Of a stretch of 39,772 nucleotides of DNA, positions 1-6,757 are shown piece by piece. The stretch is from Polyangiaceae bacterium (GTDB lineage Bacteria > Myxococcota_A > Polyangia > Polyangiales > Polyangiaceae). A model generated the notes under the pieces. The model saw nothing but the letters and a program-made list of their open reading frames with translations. It made no database searches and had not been told where the DNA came from. The stretch is from positions 1 through 39,772 of the forward strand of contig JAFGBI010000421.1 of the NCBI GenBank assembly GCA_016933275.1, written 5' to 3'. Made by a program: the position numbers and the translations under genes. Every line of letters starts with the position of its first letter. The first letter of the stretch is position 1.

Positions 1-122
1 AGCGCTGAAAACGCGTCCATGCGAGGCGAGGACGCGTTTTCAGCGCTGCCTCTGGTGAGGTCTGCTGCCGGTTCGGTGCTCTAGGTCATTGATTTGACGC
101 AGCAATCAACCTGATTGCTGCT
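1..122 (-). repeat. Two-hairpin dispersed repeat, copy 1
   Basis: This copy holds two perfect hairpins. Hairpin B has 18-bp arms at 1-18 and 30-47 around an 11-nt loop. Hairpin A has 10-bp arms at 99-108 and 112-121 (GCAGCAATCA and its complement) around a 3-nt loop. Read on the - strand, the order hairpin A, a GAGCACCGAACCGG block, hairpin B matches copy 2 at 5709-5830, so the two copies are inverted around the 5.6 kb between them. Hairpin A lies 7 bp past the stop codon of the - strand gene ending at 129 and could act as its 3' processing or termination structure, although no T-run follows. The element may continue beyond the window edge. Confidence 0.85.
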
Positions 123-128
123 CCAGGC

Positions 129-572
129 TCAGATTCCCGCGAGCCGCCGGAATCTCGCGGAGAGCTCGGGATCCTCCACGATCCGCTTCGTCCATTGCTG
201 GTTGCCCTCGAGGAACTGAGCGAGGCTGATCCCCGCCAGCTCGACGGCCCGCTGCACATCCCCGTGCTTCCTGAGCTGCCGCGCCGCCTCCGCGAACTGC
301 TCCAGGGTGATCGCGGCGGGTGACGCCCGGGCGACCTGCGCACGCTCGAAGGCGGCAGCGTAGGCGATGACGAAGTCGGGGACACCTTCCTCTTCGCCAT
401 CTGCTTCGGAGGCCTCCGACAGCCGCGTTTGCCACTTCTCGTCGATCGCATCCCAGCGCGTCTCGTCGAGCCCGTAGCCCCCAAGCAGCGCGGCGCGGTC
501 GGCGTCCACGGTGGCGAGAGCCAGCATCAGTCGCGCGTAGGCGTCGAGATCCGACTCCGGGTTGTCCGGCAT
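129..572 (-). CDS. Small hypothetical protein beside T6SS accessory genes
   Basis: A 147-residue acidic, helix-rich soluble protein with no signal peptide or membrane segment. I chose the ATG at 572 (MPDNPESDLDAY) because the upstream extension to 767 is arginine-rich and low in complexity. It also runs into the start region of the divergent gene at 663. The sequence has a conserved-looking segment around residues 30-50 (LGGYGLDETRWDAIDEKW) and a C-terminal stretch with QFLEGNQQW. I do not recognise a named family. It is divergent from the TIGR02270-like gene with 90 bp between starts, which suggests a shared promoter region and a T6SS-associated role by context only. Confidence 0.6.
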   Translation of the reverse strand: MPDNPESDLDAYARLMLALATVDADRAALLGGYGLDETRWDAIDEKWQTRLSEASEADGEEEGVPDFVIAYAAAFERAQVARASPAAITLEQFAEAARQLRKHGDVQRAVELAGISLAQFLEGNQQWTKRIVEDPELSARFRRLAGI

Positions 573-662
573 CGATGAACACGCTATCAGAACCCCGCCA
601 GGCGCCAACCCGAATTCGGGCGGTTTCGGCGGGGATGGCGCCGCACGAGGAGTCGAACACGA

Positions 663-2771
663 ATGGCATCGCAACCTGATCCTCCATTCTCGATCTCGAC
701 CGGCTCCGGAATACCGGGTGAACCGCGACAGGAGCTCTGGCGAGAGAGCCTCGAACGGGCGCACCACCTGCTCCGTCAGGGAGCGAGCATGCTCGAGAAC
801 GCTGTGCAGCCGGTGATTGACTTGCGCCCGGGTGCTCGCTCCCTCGAGTCCGCGTTCGCGGCGCTCTACGATGCGTTCGACGAGCGCGCGGACCGGCTCG
901 CGTCGGCGCGAACCGCCATCGGATGGATCGACCAGGCCGCCTCTGAGCTCGGTCCCGGCAAACCGCTCGACGGCGCGCTCGAGCTGGTGCTAGACCTCAT
1001 GTGGCGGGCACGTTGCGAGCTTTCGCAGACGGAGACCTTGCTCGCGCCACTGATCCAGCGCCTCCAGCCACCTCCACCGGAGCTCCGAGCCAGCCGCGAC
1101 GTGCCCGAGCTCCACGCGGTAGCACGCCCGTCACTTCGCCCCTCGCTCCGAGTGCCCGAGCCACCGCCGCCGAAAGAGTCGGTACCCGAAGCGCCGGCAA
1201 TACCGAAGCCGAAGAGCTTCGAGGAGCTCGACGCCGCCATCGAGACGCTGAAGCAGAGCGCGGAGGAGCGAAGACAGCAGCGCGCGGCGAAGCGCGCGGC
1301 CGCGGCGGGGAGCAACCTGCCGGCATCCCCCCCGGACGAAGAGGAGGCCGAACCGCCGCCGGGCTTCGTCCGCAAGCTCCCGCCGACCACGACGCCGCTG
1401 GCTTGCCTCTCCACTCGGGCCCGCGAGTGCTTCGAGGAGGTCGCGATGATCGGGATGCAGCGGGCGCCGCTGCTCGGCGATCCTTGGCGAGGGACCCGGT
1501 TCCTCGAGACGAGGATGCTAAACTCACTCGATGCCATCGTGGCTCTGGGTCCCTACGCGCTGGGCCAGCTCGAAGCGTGGGTGCGCGACGCGCCGGCCAA
1601 GGATCCCGCACGGCTGTTCGCGATCGGAATGGTGCTCGGCTGCGTGGAAGGGCGCGACGCGCTCGCCGCCGCGGAGCGCACCTTCATGGCACTGGAGTCC
1701 GGCGACCCCGAGATGGTCGCGAATTTCGGGGCCGCCATGAAGCTCGTGCCGCATCCGCTGCTGCCCCTCGTGATGCGGACCTTCCTCGGGGATTCGAGCC
1801 CTGCCTATCGCGCGCTGGCAATCGACGTGCTGGGCTATCGACGCCTGGCGACGCTCGACGAACTCGGGCGGGCGGCAGTCGATGTGCCCGAGGTGGCGAG
1901 CGTCGCGCTCCCCTACCTCGCGCTGGCCAGGCACCCGAACGTGCGGCAGTTGGTCGATGCCGCCCTCGAGGTCGACTCGCCGCCGCTCCGAGCCGCCGCC
2001 TGGATCGCGATGGCACTCTCGGCCCACCCCCGCGCCCCGGAGCTGACGTTCTCGGAGCTGGCGGGCGAACAACAGGAACGCGCCGCGCAGGTGCTCTGTC
2101 TCGTCGGTGATGCCTACTACAATAGCAGGCTCCTGGAGCTCGCCCGGACCGCGCCCACCCGCCCGATCGTCACTGCGCTGGGCTGGGGGGGAGCGGCCTC
2201 CGCGATCCTGCCTCTGATGGGCTTTTTGGAGCACGACGACGCAGCCGTGAAGCTCGCCGCCGCATACGCGCTCGATCGCATCACCGGCGCGGGACTCTAC
2301 GAGATGATCGAGGTCGAGCCGGAGGAGATCGACGTGCCGGACGTCCCAGAACCAGCCGTGAGCCTCGGGGGGACCCCGTCCCCCAAGCTCGTGCGCCTCA
2401 CCAGCGATCCGCGCGATCTCCCCCCTGAAGGATCCGCGGATGCCCTCCAGCAGCCGACGACGGACCTCGCCCGGTGGCAGGCGTACTGGCAGGAGAAGGG
2501 CCAGCACTACGATCCGGCGGCGCGCTACCGCCGCGGGATGCCGTACAGCCCGAACGTCTCCCTCGGGGAGCTCGATTGGGCCCAGGCGACCCCGGGCGAG
2601 CGGCGCATGCTCGTGCGCGAGCTGGTGGTCCGAACGGGTGGGTACGTGCCGCTCGATCCCCACGACTTCATCGCGGTTCAGGAGAAGGCCCTGACGGCGT
2701 GGGCCCCGATCGCAGCCCGAGCGTCGAGCAGTCCTGGTTCCTGGTCCATGCCTCGCGAACGGGGGACGTGA
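663..2771 (+). CDS. TIGR02270-like HEAT-repeat protein, T6SS-associated
   Basis: A 702-residue cytoplasmic protein. Residues 1-130 are helical. Residues 150-235 form a Pro/Glu/Arg-rich linker with a coiled-coil-like segment (EELDAAIETLKQSAEERR). Residues 240-560 are alanine/leucine-rich repeats of helical hairpins resembling HEAT/armadillo repeats (for example VALPYLALARHPNVRQL and VKLAAAYALDRITG). Residues 595-690 carry a conserved C-terminal block with WQAYWQEKG and SPNVSLGELDW. This layout matches the TIGR02270 family, which is often encoded next to T6SS VgrG and DUF2169 genes; its biochemical role is not known. A GAGGAG Shine-Dalgarno-like motif sits about 10 nt before the ATG at 663. The protein may be a scaffold for effector loading, which is inference. 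Confidence 0.7.
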   Translation: MASQPDPPFSISTGSGIPGEPRQELWRESLERAHHLLRQGASMLENAVQPVIDLRPGARSLESAFAALYDAFDERADRLASARTAIGWIDQAASELGPGKPLDGALELVLDLMWRARCELSQTETLLAPLIQRLQPPPPELRASRDVPELHAVARPSLRPSLRVPEPPPPKESVPEAPAIPKPKSFEELDAAIETLKQSAEERRQQRAAKRAAAAGSNLPASPPDEEEAEPPPGFVRKLPPTTTPLACLSTRARECFEEVAMIGMQRAPLLGDPWRGTRFLETRMLNSLDAIVALGPYALGQLEAWVRDAPAKDPARLFAIGMVLGCVEGRDALAAAERTFMALESGDPEMVANFGAAMKLVPHPLLPLVMRTFLGDSSPAYRALAIDVLGYRRLATLDELGRAAVDVPEVASVALPYLALARHPNVRQLVDAALEVDSPPLRAAAWIAMALSAHPRAPELTFSELAGEQQERAAQVLCLVGDAYYNSRLLELARTAPTRPIVTALGWGGAASAILPLMGFLEHDDAAVKLAAAYALDRITGAGLYEMIEVEPEEIDVPDVPEPAVSLGGTPSPKLVRLTSDPRDLPPEGSADALQQPTTDLARWQAYWQEKGQHYDPAARYRRGMPYSPNVSLGELDWAQATPGERRMLVRELVVRTGGYVPLDPHDFIAVQEKALTAWAPIAARASSSPGSWSMPRERGT

Positions 2772-2790
2772 GCGGTGCGCGGCCCGTGAC

Positions 2791-3045
2791 CTATTGCCGG
2801 GCGGCGGAGATCTGTACCCGCCGCACGGCAGGGGCCCGGTACCTTCCGGATTTCGCCGCGTCCAGCAGCTTCGTGAGCCGGGTGTCCAGCTCCTCCGCAT
2901 ACTGGGCCGCGGTTTCTCCGTCGATGCCGGTTGCGCCATCCTTGCGCGTGCGTCGGTACGCTTCGCGTAACCATTCCGCGTCAATGTGATGGGCCAGCGT
3001 CGCCGAAGGCGCCAGCAAATTCTCCCCTGGAGACCAGGCGCGGTT
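2791..3045 (-). pseudogene. Remnant of a group II intron reverse transcriptase/maturase (N-terminal piece)
   Basis: The open frame encodes about 80 residues whose core (LAHHIDAEWLREAYRRTRKD, then GATGIDG and a SGRYRAPAVRRVQI segment) reads as the N-terminal RT0/RT1 region of LtrA-type group II intron reverse transcriptases. In intact proteins the sequence continues with PKGDG and the polymerase domain. Here it ends after VQI in five unrelated residues and a stop. There is a TAG in frame just upstream and no normal ATG. No intron RNA domains V/VI, YADD motif or maturase domain occur nearby. It is therefore a relic, left between the TIGR02270-like gene and the ketosynthase-like gene. Confidence 0.75.
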
Positions 3046-3345
3046 CTATCGAATGGCGCGCCGGTCGGCCACCGAATGCGCGGCAATCCTCGATGCATGC
3101 CGAGTCACCAATCTCGCGGATTGGGGGCTTCCGTCCCGGAGCCGCACACTGCTCCTGCGCAGGGTCGCCACGCTGACCGCCATGGTCCTGCGCCTCCGAC
3201 GATCCGGGCTCGGGCTCCGGCTCCTGGCAACGGGTCGTCCCAGCGGGCTCGGGCTCGGGCTCCTGGCAACGGGTCGTGCCAGCGGGCTCGGGCTCGACCT
3301 GTGCAGGCACTAGCTCGCGGGGTGGTGTACCAAGGCGCGATTGGA
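3046..3345. other. Intergenic stretch with tandem repeat, no convincing gene
   Basis: This stretch separates the intron relic from the 3' end of the ketosynthase-like gene. It contains the 39-bp tandem repeat at 3209-3296. A - strand frame (GTG at 3310, running to about 2981) would encode a Glu/Pro-rich peptide with a 13-residue repeat (GTTRCQEPEPEPA). However, it has no clear ribosome binding site, no signal peptide and no family resemblance, and it overlaps the relic out of frame. I treat it as non-coding. Confidence 0.5.
3209..3296. repeat. 39-bp tandem repeat, about 2.25 copies
   Basis: Units lie at 3209-3247 and 3248-3286 and differ at two positions; a third partial unit runs to 3296. 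The core word CTCCTGGCAACGGGTCGT recurs exactly 39 bp apart (3221 and 3260). Because 39 is a multiple of 3, the repeat is in frame with either strand. Confidence 0.85.
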
Positions 3346-4392
3346 TCAAGGTGCGGAGAGAACCACGGCAGCGCGCTCGCCCGTATCGCTGCCAGCAAGC
3401 GAGAGGGCGATCGGGGACGGCGCGTAGCCGTGACGCCAGGCCTCGGCGGCGAGCGCGAGGTGCAGCGGCATAACCGCCGCCCCGAGATGACCGAGGCGCT
3501 GAGCGGGCGAATCGAGGTGGTGTGGTTCGCCCAGCATCTTGCGCGCGCGCACGCTGACGGATTGCCACTCGTAGACGCGGCAACGTTCGAAGGTAAGGTC
3601 CGTCAGGATCCAGCCGGCCTGAAGCTTCTCGGCGAGTAGAGGGGCCCCGGCCTGTCGCACCGCGACCGTGAGCCCGCTAGCCTCATACGCCGATTCATCG
3701 TTGTCGGGCGTCGCCTTCTCGTACCCGGTGCCAATCGAGTGAAGCTGTGCGTGGGCTCGGATGCCATGGCGACGAGCGAGATCCGGGCTCGTCAGCACGA
3801 CGCACGCCGCGGCTTCGCCGGGGATCAACGCATCCAGGTTGTCGGCGCTGAAGAGGCGGCCGCGTGCCTCTAGATCGGCGATCCGAGCCGGGTCGTAGTC
3901 GGTGTGGACCCCGCAGAGCGCGATGGCATCGTGGGTGTTGTCGAGCTTGCCGAGCGCGTCGGGCAGCACCATACCGGGGCCCGCAGCGCCGCGGACGCAG
4001 ATCTCCCCGTCCACCTGTTGACTGGTCTCACGCGCAGTGCGGACAAGCGATGCTAGGACATCCTGGGCACCCATGGCGCCGCTCTTGGGCCGGGCCAGGC
4101 TTTCGTCAACGCAGAGGAGGATCTTCAGCCGCAGCGAGGAGGCCATGTCGCCCATCGCCACGAGAGCGGCACGCAGCGTGTCGACTCCCAGCACGGACGC
4201 CCGCTGCGCGCCTACCAGCAGCGGGTCGAGAGTCGTCAGGAAGCACGCCGTGATCGGCTCCTCGTTCTCGTCCACCAGCGCAGCCTCCATCATCCCCGCC
4301 GCGCCGGCGCGCAGGAGGAAGCCGGTTTGCTTGGCCGTGAACGCGACCGATGTGCACGCCCCTACCCCGGAAACCACCGCAATCGCCTTCAT
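3346..4392 (-). CDS. Beta-ketoacyl synthase-like protein of a T6SS accessory operon
   Basis: A 348-residue thiolase-fold protein. The start is the ATG at 4392 (MKAIAVVSGVGACTS), which overlaps the stop of the DUF2169 gene by 4 bp. The N terminus resembles ketosynthases (AVVSGVGACTS). The C-terminal half keeps landmarks of the family: GEAAACVVLT followed by ARRHGIRAHAQL, a degraded GTG motif (HSIGTG) and a GHLGAAVMPLHLAL motif like the histidine motif of KAS enzymes. The usual active-site cysteine context (TACSS/DTACSS) is not evident, so condensing activity is doubtful. Proteins of this kind recur beside DUF2169 genes in T6SS clusters of Proteobacteria and myxobacteria and are often annotated 3-oxoacyl-ACP synthase. 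Their role there is unknown. Confidence 0.7.
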   Translation of the reverse strand: MKAIAVVSGVGACTSVAFTAKQTGFLLRAGAAGMMEAALVDENEEPITACFLTTLDPLLVGAQRASVLGVDTLRAALVAMGDMASSLRLKILLCVDESLARPKSGAMGAQDVLASLVRTARETSQQVDGEICVRGAAGPGMVLPDALGKLDNTHDAIALCGVHTDYDPARIADLEARGRLFSADNLDALIPGEAAACVVLTSPDLARRHGIRAHAQLHSIGTGYEKATPDNDESAYEASGLTVAVRQAGAPLLAEKLQAGWILTDLTFERCRVYEWQSVSVRARKMLGEPHHLDSPAQRLGHLGAAVMPLHLALAAEAWRHGYAPSPIALSLAGSDTGERAAVVLSAP

Positions 4393-5432
4393 GGCCCCTT
4401 CACCTCGTAGACCGATATCTTCGCGTCCTTCATGTGGCGAGGTGCCCTGATGTGCGCGCGCCACACGAGCTCCACCGCGATCGGCCAGTCAGGTCCGATG
4501 CCGAACACGTCAACGATCACGGTGTCGAGGGGTGGGTGGACGATCTCGTGCTCACGCCCCTTCACCCGGAAGACCACCTCGATCCCGACGCCGGGCATGG
4601 CGAGCACGCGTGGCCCCCCCCCGGGAACGAGGTTCATGAGCGCGATCTGTTCCATGCCCGTGAGGGGGGGCGTGCTCGTGAGCCCGGACGACGCGCTCTG
4701 GTTGAAGCGGTCGTCGAAGTCGAGCGGGGGCAGCGGCGCCCGATAGTCGAGCCACAACTCGTCGTAGGTCCCCGCGTACTTGCGGCGCGGCTCCCACCCC
4801 GGTCCAATCGGGCCAACCCCAGCCGGCGGTGGCCGGGTCTTCGCGTTCACGATCGGGTGGTAGGGATCCTCGATGCTCGGCGCCGGTCGGTGAGTGAGCG
4901 CAGCGCTGTCGGCGGCGATCCCGGTGCCCACTGGATTCCTGGGTTCCTCCACGATGGTGTCCCCCGAATCATCGAGGCCGCCCCAAGCATTCTCGTAGCG
5001 CAAGGGCGCGGACTCGACGTTGAGCGGCGCGGAGAGCCCCGCACCCCGATGCTCCCAGACCCGCAGACCGAAGACGCGCACGACCTTGTGGAGCGAGCCC
5101 ACCCGCACGGCCGCGTCGAACTGCGGCACCGGCTTCCCTTCGGGGGCATAGGCGGTGGCGACCACGATCACGTCGGTCCCCGGCTTGCGCAGGCAGAGAT
5201 CCGCCGGGTACATGCTGCTGCTCTTCTCGGGCTTCTTCGGGTCCCAGGGAACGTCGGCCAAACGAATGCCGCGCCGGCGCGCGGCGGGAGCGAGCTCGAG
5301 CGGACCGCTGCCGTCGTGAGGCGCCTCGAAGGTCGCCTTCACGATCACCGCCAGCTTCTCGCCGTCCTTGTCGAGCAGAACCTGCGGGTGCGCCGCGAAG
5401 CCCGTCTTGTTGTCGAGAGGGGGAGATTCCAT
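4389..5432 (-). CDS. DUF2169 domain protein, T6SS effector-loading accessory
   Basis: A 347-residue soluble protein. The DUF2169 family is recognised from its start (NKTGFAAHPQVLLDKDGEKL, residues 8-27), from RYENAWGG near residue 145 and from NPVGTG near 167. These are followed by a long region ending in beta-rich sequence with VVFRVKGREHEIV. Full length is normal for the family. DUF2169 proteins are encoded with vgrG/PAAR effector modules and are thought to act as adaptors or chaperones loading effectors onto the VgrG spike. It is the first gene of an operon with the ketosynthase-like gene (4-bp overlap). It is transcribed divergently from the vgrG operon across a 1.3 kb hairpin-rich gap. 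Confidence 0.85.
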   Translation of the reverse strand: MESPPLDNKTGFAAHPQVLLDKDGEKLAVIVKATFEAPHDGSGPLELAPAARRRGIRLADVPWDPKKPEKSSSMYPADLCLRKPGTDVIVVATAYAPEGKPVPQFDAAVRVGSLHKVVRVFGLRVWEHRGAGLSAPLNVESAPLRYENAWGGLDDSGDTIVEEPRNPVGTGIAADSAALTHRPAPSIEDPYHPIVNAKTRPPPAGVGPIGPGWEPRRKYAGTYDELWLDYRAPLPPLDFDDRFNQSASSGLTSTPPLTGMEQIALMNLVPGGGPRVLAMPGVGIEVVFRVKGREHEIVHPPLDTVIVDVFGIGPDWPIAVELVWRAHIRAPRHMKDAKISVYEVKGP

Positions 5433-5499
5433 GGTTCAGCGTAGCCCTCGAGCCTCATATCCCATGCGTGCCCGGGCTGCACGATGTGCGAAGCCCTGG

Positions 5500-5619
5500 C
5501 GCAGCAATCAGCTCGATTGCTGCGAAAATCGGCGACCTTGGGACCCGCATCCTCCGGGCCCCGCAGCGCGGCAGGAGGGGTGAGCGGGGGGGTACCGAAC
5601 CGGGTGCAGATCTCGCCAG
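5500..5619 (+). repeat. Partial copy of the two-hairpin repeat (hairpin A plus spacer word)
   Basis: Hairpin A has 10-bp arms at 5500-5509 and 5515-5524 with a 5-nt loop. The 26-bp word starting ACCGAACCGGGTGCAGATCT lies at 5594-5619 and is identical to 5751-5776 in copy 2. Hairpin B is absent, and the spacer between hairpin A and the word is longer than in copy 2. Confidence 0.75.
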
Positions 5620-5708
5620 CGCCACCGCTGCAACCGCACCCCACTTCGCCACCCACGCCGAAGGTGACGTAGGACCCGGGCGATGCGGATCCCTCGCTCT
5701 GCCTAGAG

Positions 5709-5860
5709 CGGCAATCAGGTTGATTGCCGCGACAAGTCAATGACCTGGAGCACCGAACCGGGTGCAGATCTCGCCAGAGGCGCCGCTGGAAACGCGTCCG
5801 TGCGGGGCGAGGATGCGTTTCCAGCGGCGCCGTTGCTGTCGGCAAAATGACCGGTGCTCT
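5709..5860 (+). repeat. Two-hairpin dispersed repeat, copy 2 (full)
   Basis: Hairpin A has arms 5709-5718 and 5722-5731 (GCGGCAATCA). The GAGCACCGAACCGG block follows. Hairpin B has 20-bp arms at 5780-5799 and 5811-5830 with a single mismatch and an 11-nt loop. A right flank, GTTGCTGTCGGCAAAATGAC, is shared with copy 3 and, inverted, with copy 4. Both stems differ in sequence from copy 1 by changes on both arms (for example GCAGC/GCTGC against GCGGC/GCCGC), so the pairing is preserved. Confidence 0.85.
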
Positions 5861-6029
5861 CGCGCGGGACACGCCCGCAACCCAAGCACGACGGCGGATC
5901 GTGCCCGCGCTAGGTTTCTTTGTGGCGGGGGAGGCGAGCCCTCACCCGCATCGGCCGCGACACGCGGCCTCCCCCTCCTCGCCGCTCGATGCACGGCGGG
6001 CGCCTCCGGCGCCGATCTACCGGGCTGGC

Positions 6030-6058
6030 GAAGATCCGCCCGTGACGCGCGGATCTTC
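6030..6058. repeat. Perfect 10-bp hairpin in the intergenic region
   Basis: The arms GAAGATCCGC (6030-6039) and its complement (6049-6058) flank a 9-nt loop. No T-run follows on either strand, so an intrinsic terminator is not supported. It is unrelated in sequence to hairpins A and B. Confidence 0.6.
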
Positions 6059-6147
6059 AGACCGAGTAGAATCGGCACCCAGGGTAGGGGCCCCGGCGCC
6101 GGGCGCCACTCGGCGAAGCCGACCGGGCGAGCCTGGGGCAAACCTGG

Positions 6148-6200
6148 GATGCGTTTCCAGCGGCGCCGTTGGGGTCGGCAACTCGATCGGTGCGCTGACC
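6148..6200 (+). repeat. Half copy of the dispersed repeat, copy 3
   Basis: Only the right arm of hairpin B (GATGCGTTTCCAGCGGCGCC) and the right flank through GGTCGGCAACTCGATCGGTG are present. The partner left arm is missing. It matches copy 4 at 29733-29782 in inverse orientation over nearly its whole length. Confidence 0.7.
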
Positions 6201-6757
6201 GTCGAATGTCTCGCCGGAGCGCCGCTCGGTTCGCCTCGGCGACTCCCATCCGCCTGCCGACCATGCCGGCCAGCAGGTCTGCAGCTTCTGCGCCGCCCGT
6301 CGGCGCGGGCCTGGCGACCCTCCTGCCCCACCTGCAGAGGCGGGTGCTCCAGAACCACACCCGAGATCTGGAGTCCGATGCGCCCCTCGCGCCCGTGGAA
6401 CCCGCTCGCCCATGACTCGAGAGCACTCCAGTGAATGCATCGGCTCGCACCCTCGTCCCACCCTCCGGTCCTGCCTCGCCATCGTAGGGCCCGCCGATGG
6501 TCGCAAGTTCGGCATCTGCCATCTTCGATGGTGGAACGCGACCTCGGTTCTCACCAATTGGACTCTGTGCCACACCACGCGACGGCAACGCGATGGGTGC
6601 ATCACTTCGCTGGATCGGGCCGGCGATGGACGCCGACTCGAGCCTCGCAAGGGCGGAAATTGTCCATCGATCGTCCACTCGCCCGGCCCGAGTGGACGCG
6701 AGCGCCGGCGTCGCATGATCACTGGCCATTCGGAGCAAGACGGCTTACGCTCGGGAC

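Larger units (their letters stand above)
5433..6757. other. Gene-free, hairpin-rich region between divergent T6SS operons
   Basis: About 1.3 kb without a convincing gene; the open frames are arginine-rich and have no family features. The region holds repeat pieces: hairpin A at 5500-5524, the word ACCGAACCGGGTGCAGATCT at 5594 and again at 5751, hairpin A at 5709-5731, hairpin B at 5780-5830 and a half copy at 6148-6200. It also holds a separate 10-bp hairpin at 6030-6058. It must contain the promoters for the DUF2169 operon (-) and the vgrG operon (+). I could not see a credible sigma-54 (-24/-12) or sigma-70 box. Confidence 0.6.

Noticed and set aside
1524..3098. A 524-codon open frame on the - strand opposite the TIGR02270-like gene
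   Set aside because: It is arginine- and glycine-rich, matches no family, and lies antisense to a gene with clear repeat structure; it is a high-GC shadow frame.
3209..3296. CRISPR array
   Set aside because: The units are directly adjacent with no unique spacers, so this is a simple tandem repeat.
1..5860. Composite transposon bounded by inverted repeats
   Set aside because: The repeats are inverted and flank the block, but no transposase or target duplication is visible and further copies occur singly, so a dispersed repeat family is more likely.
5737..6738. Long open frames on both strands of the 5.4-6.8 kb gap, one with a repeated RRRWKRI peptide
   Set aside because: The repeated peptides come from translating the hairpin repeats (arms of hairpin B and its flank), not from a protein family; composition is arginine/proline-rich on both strands.
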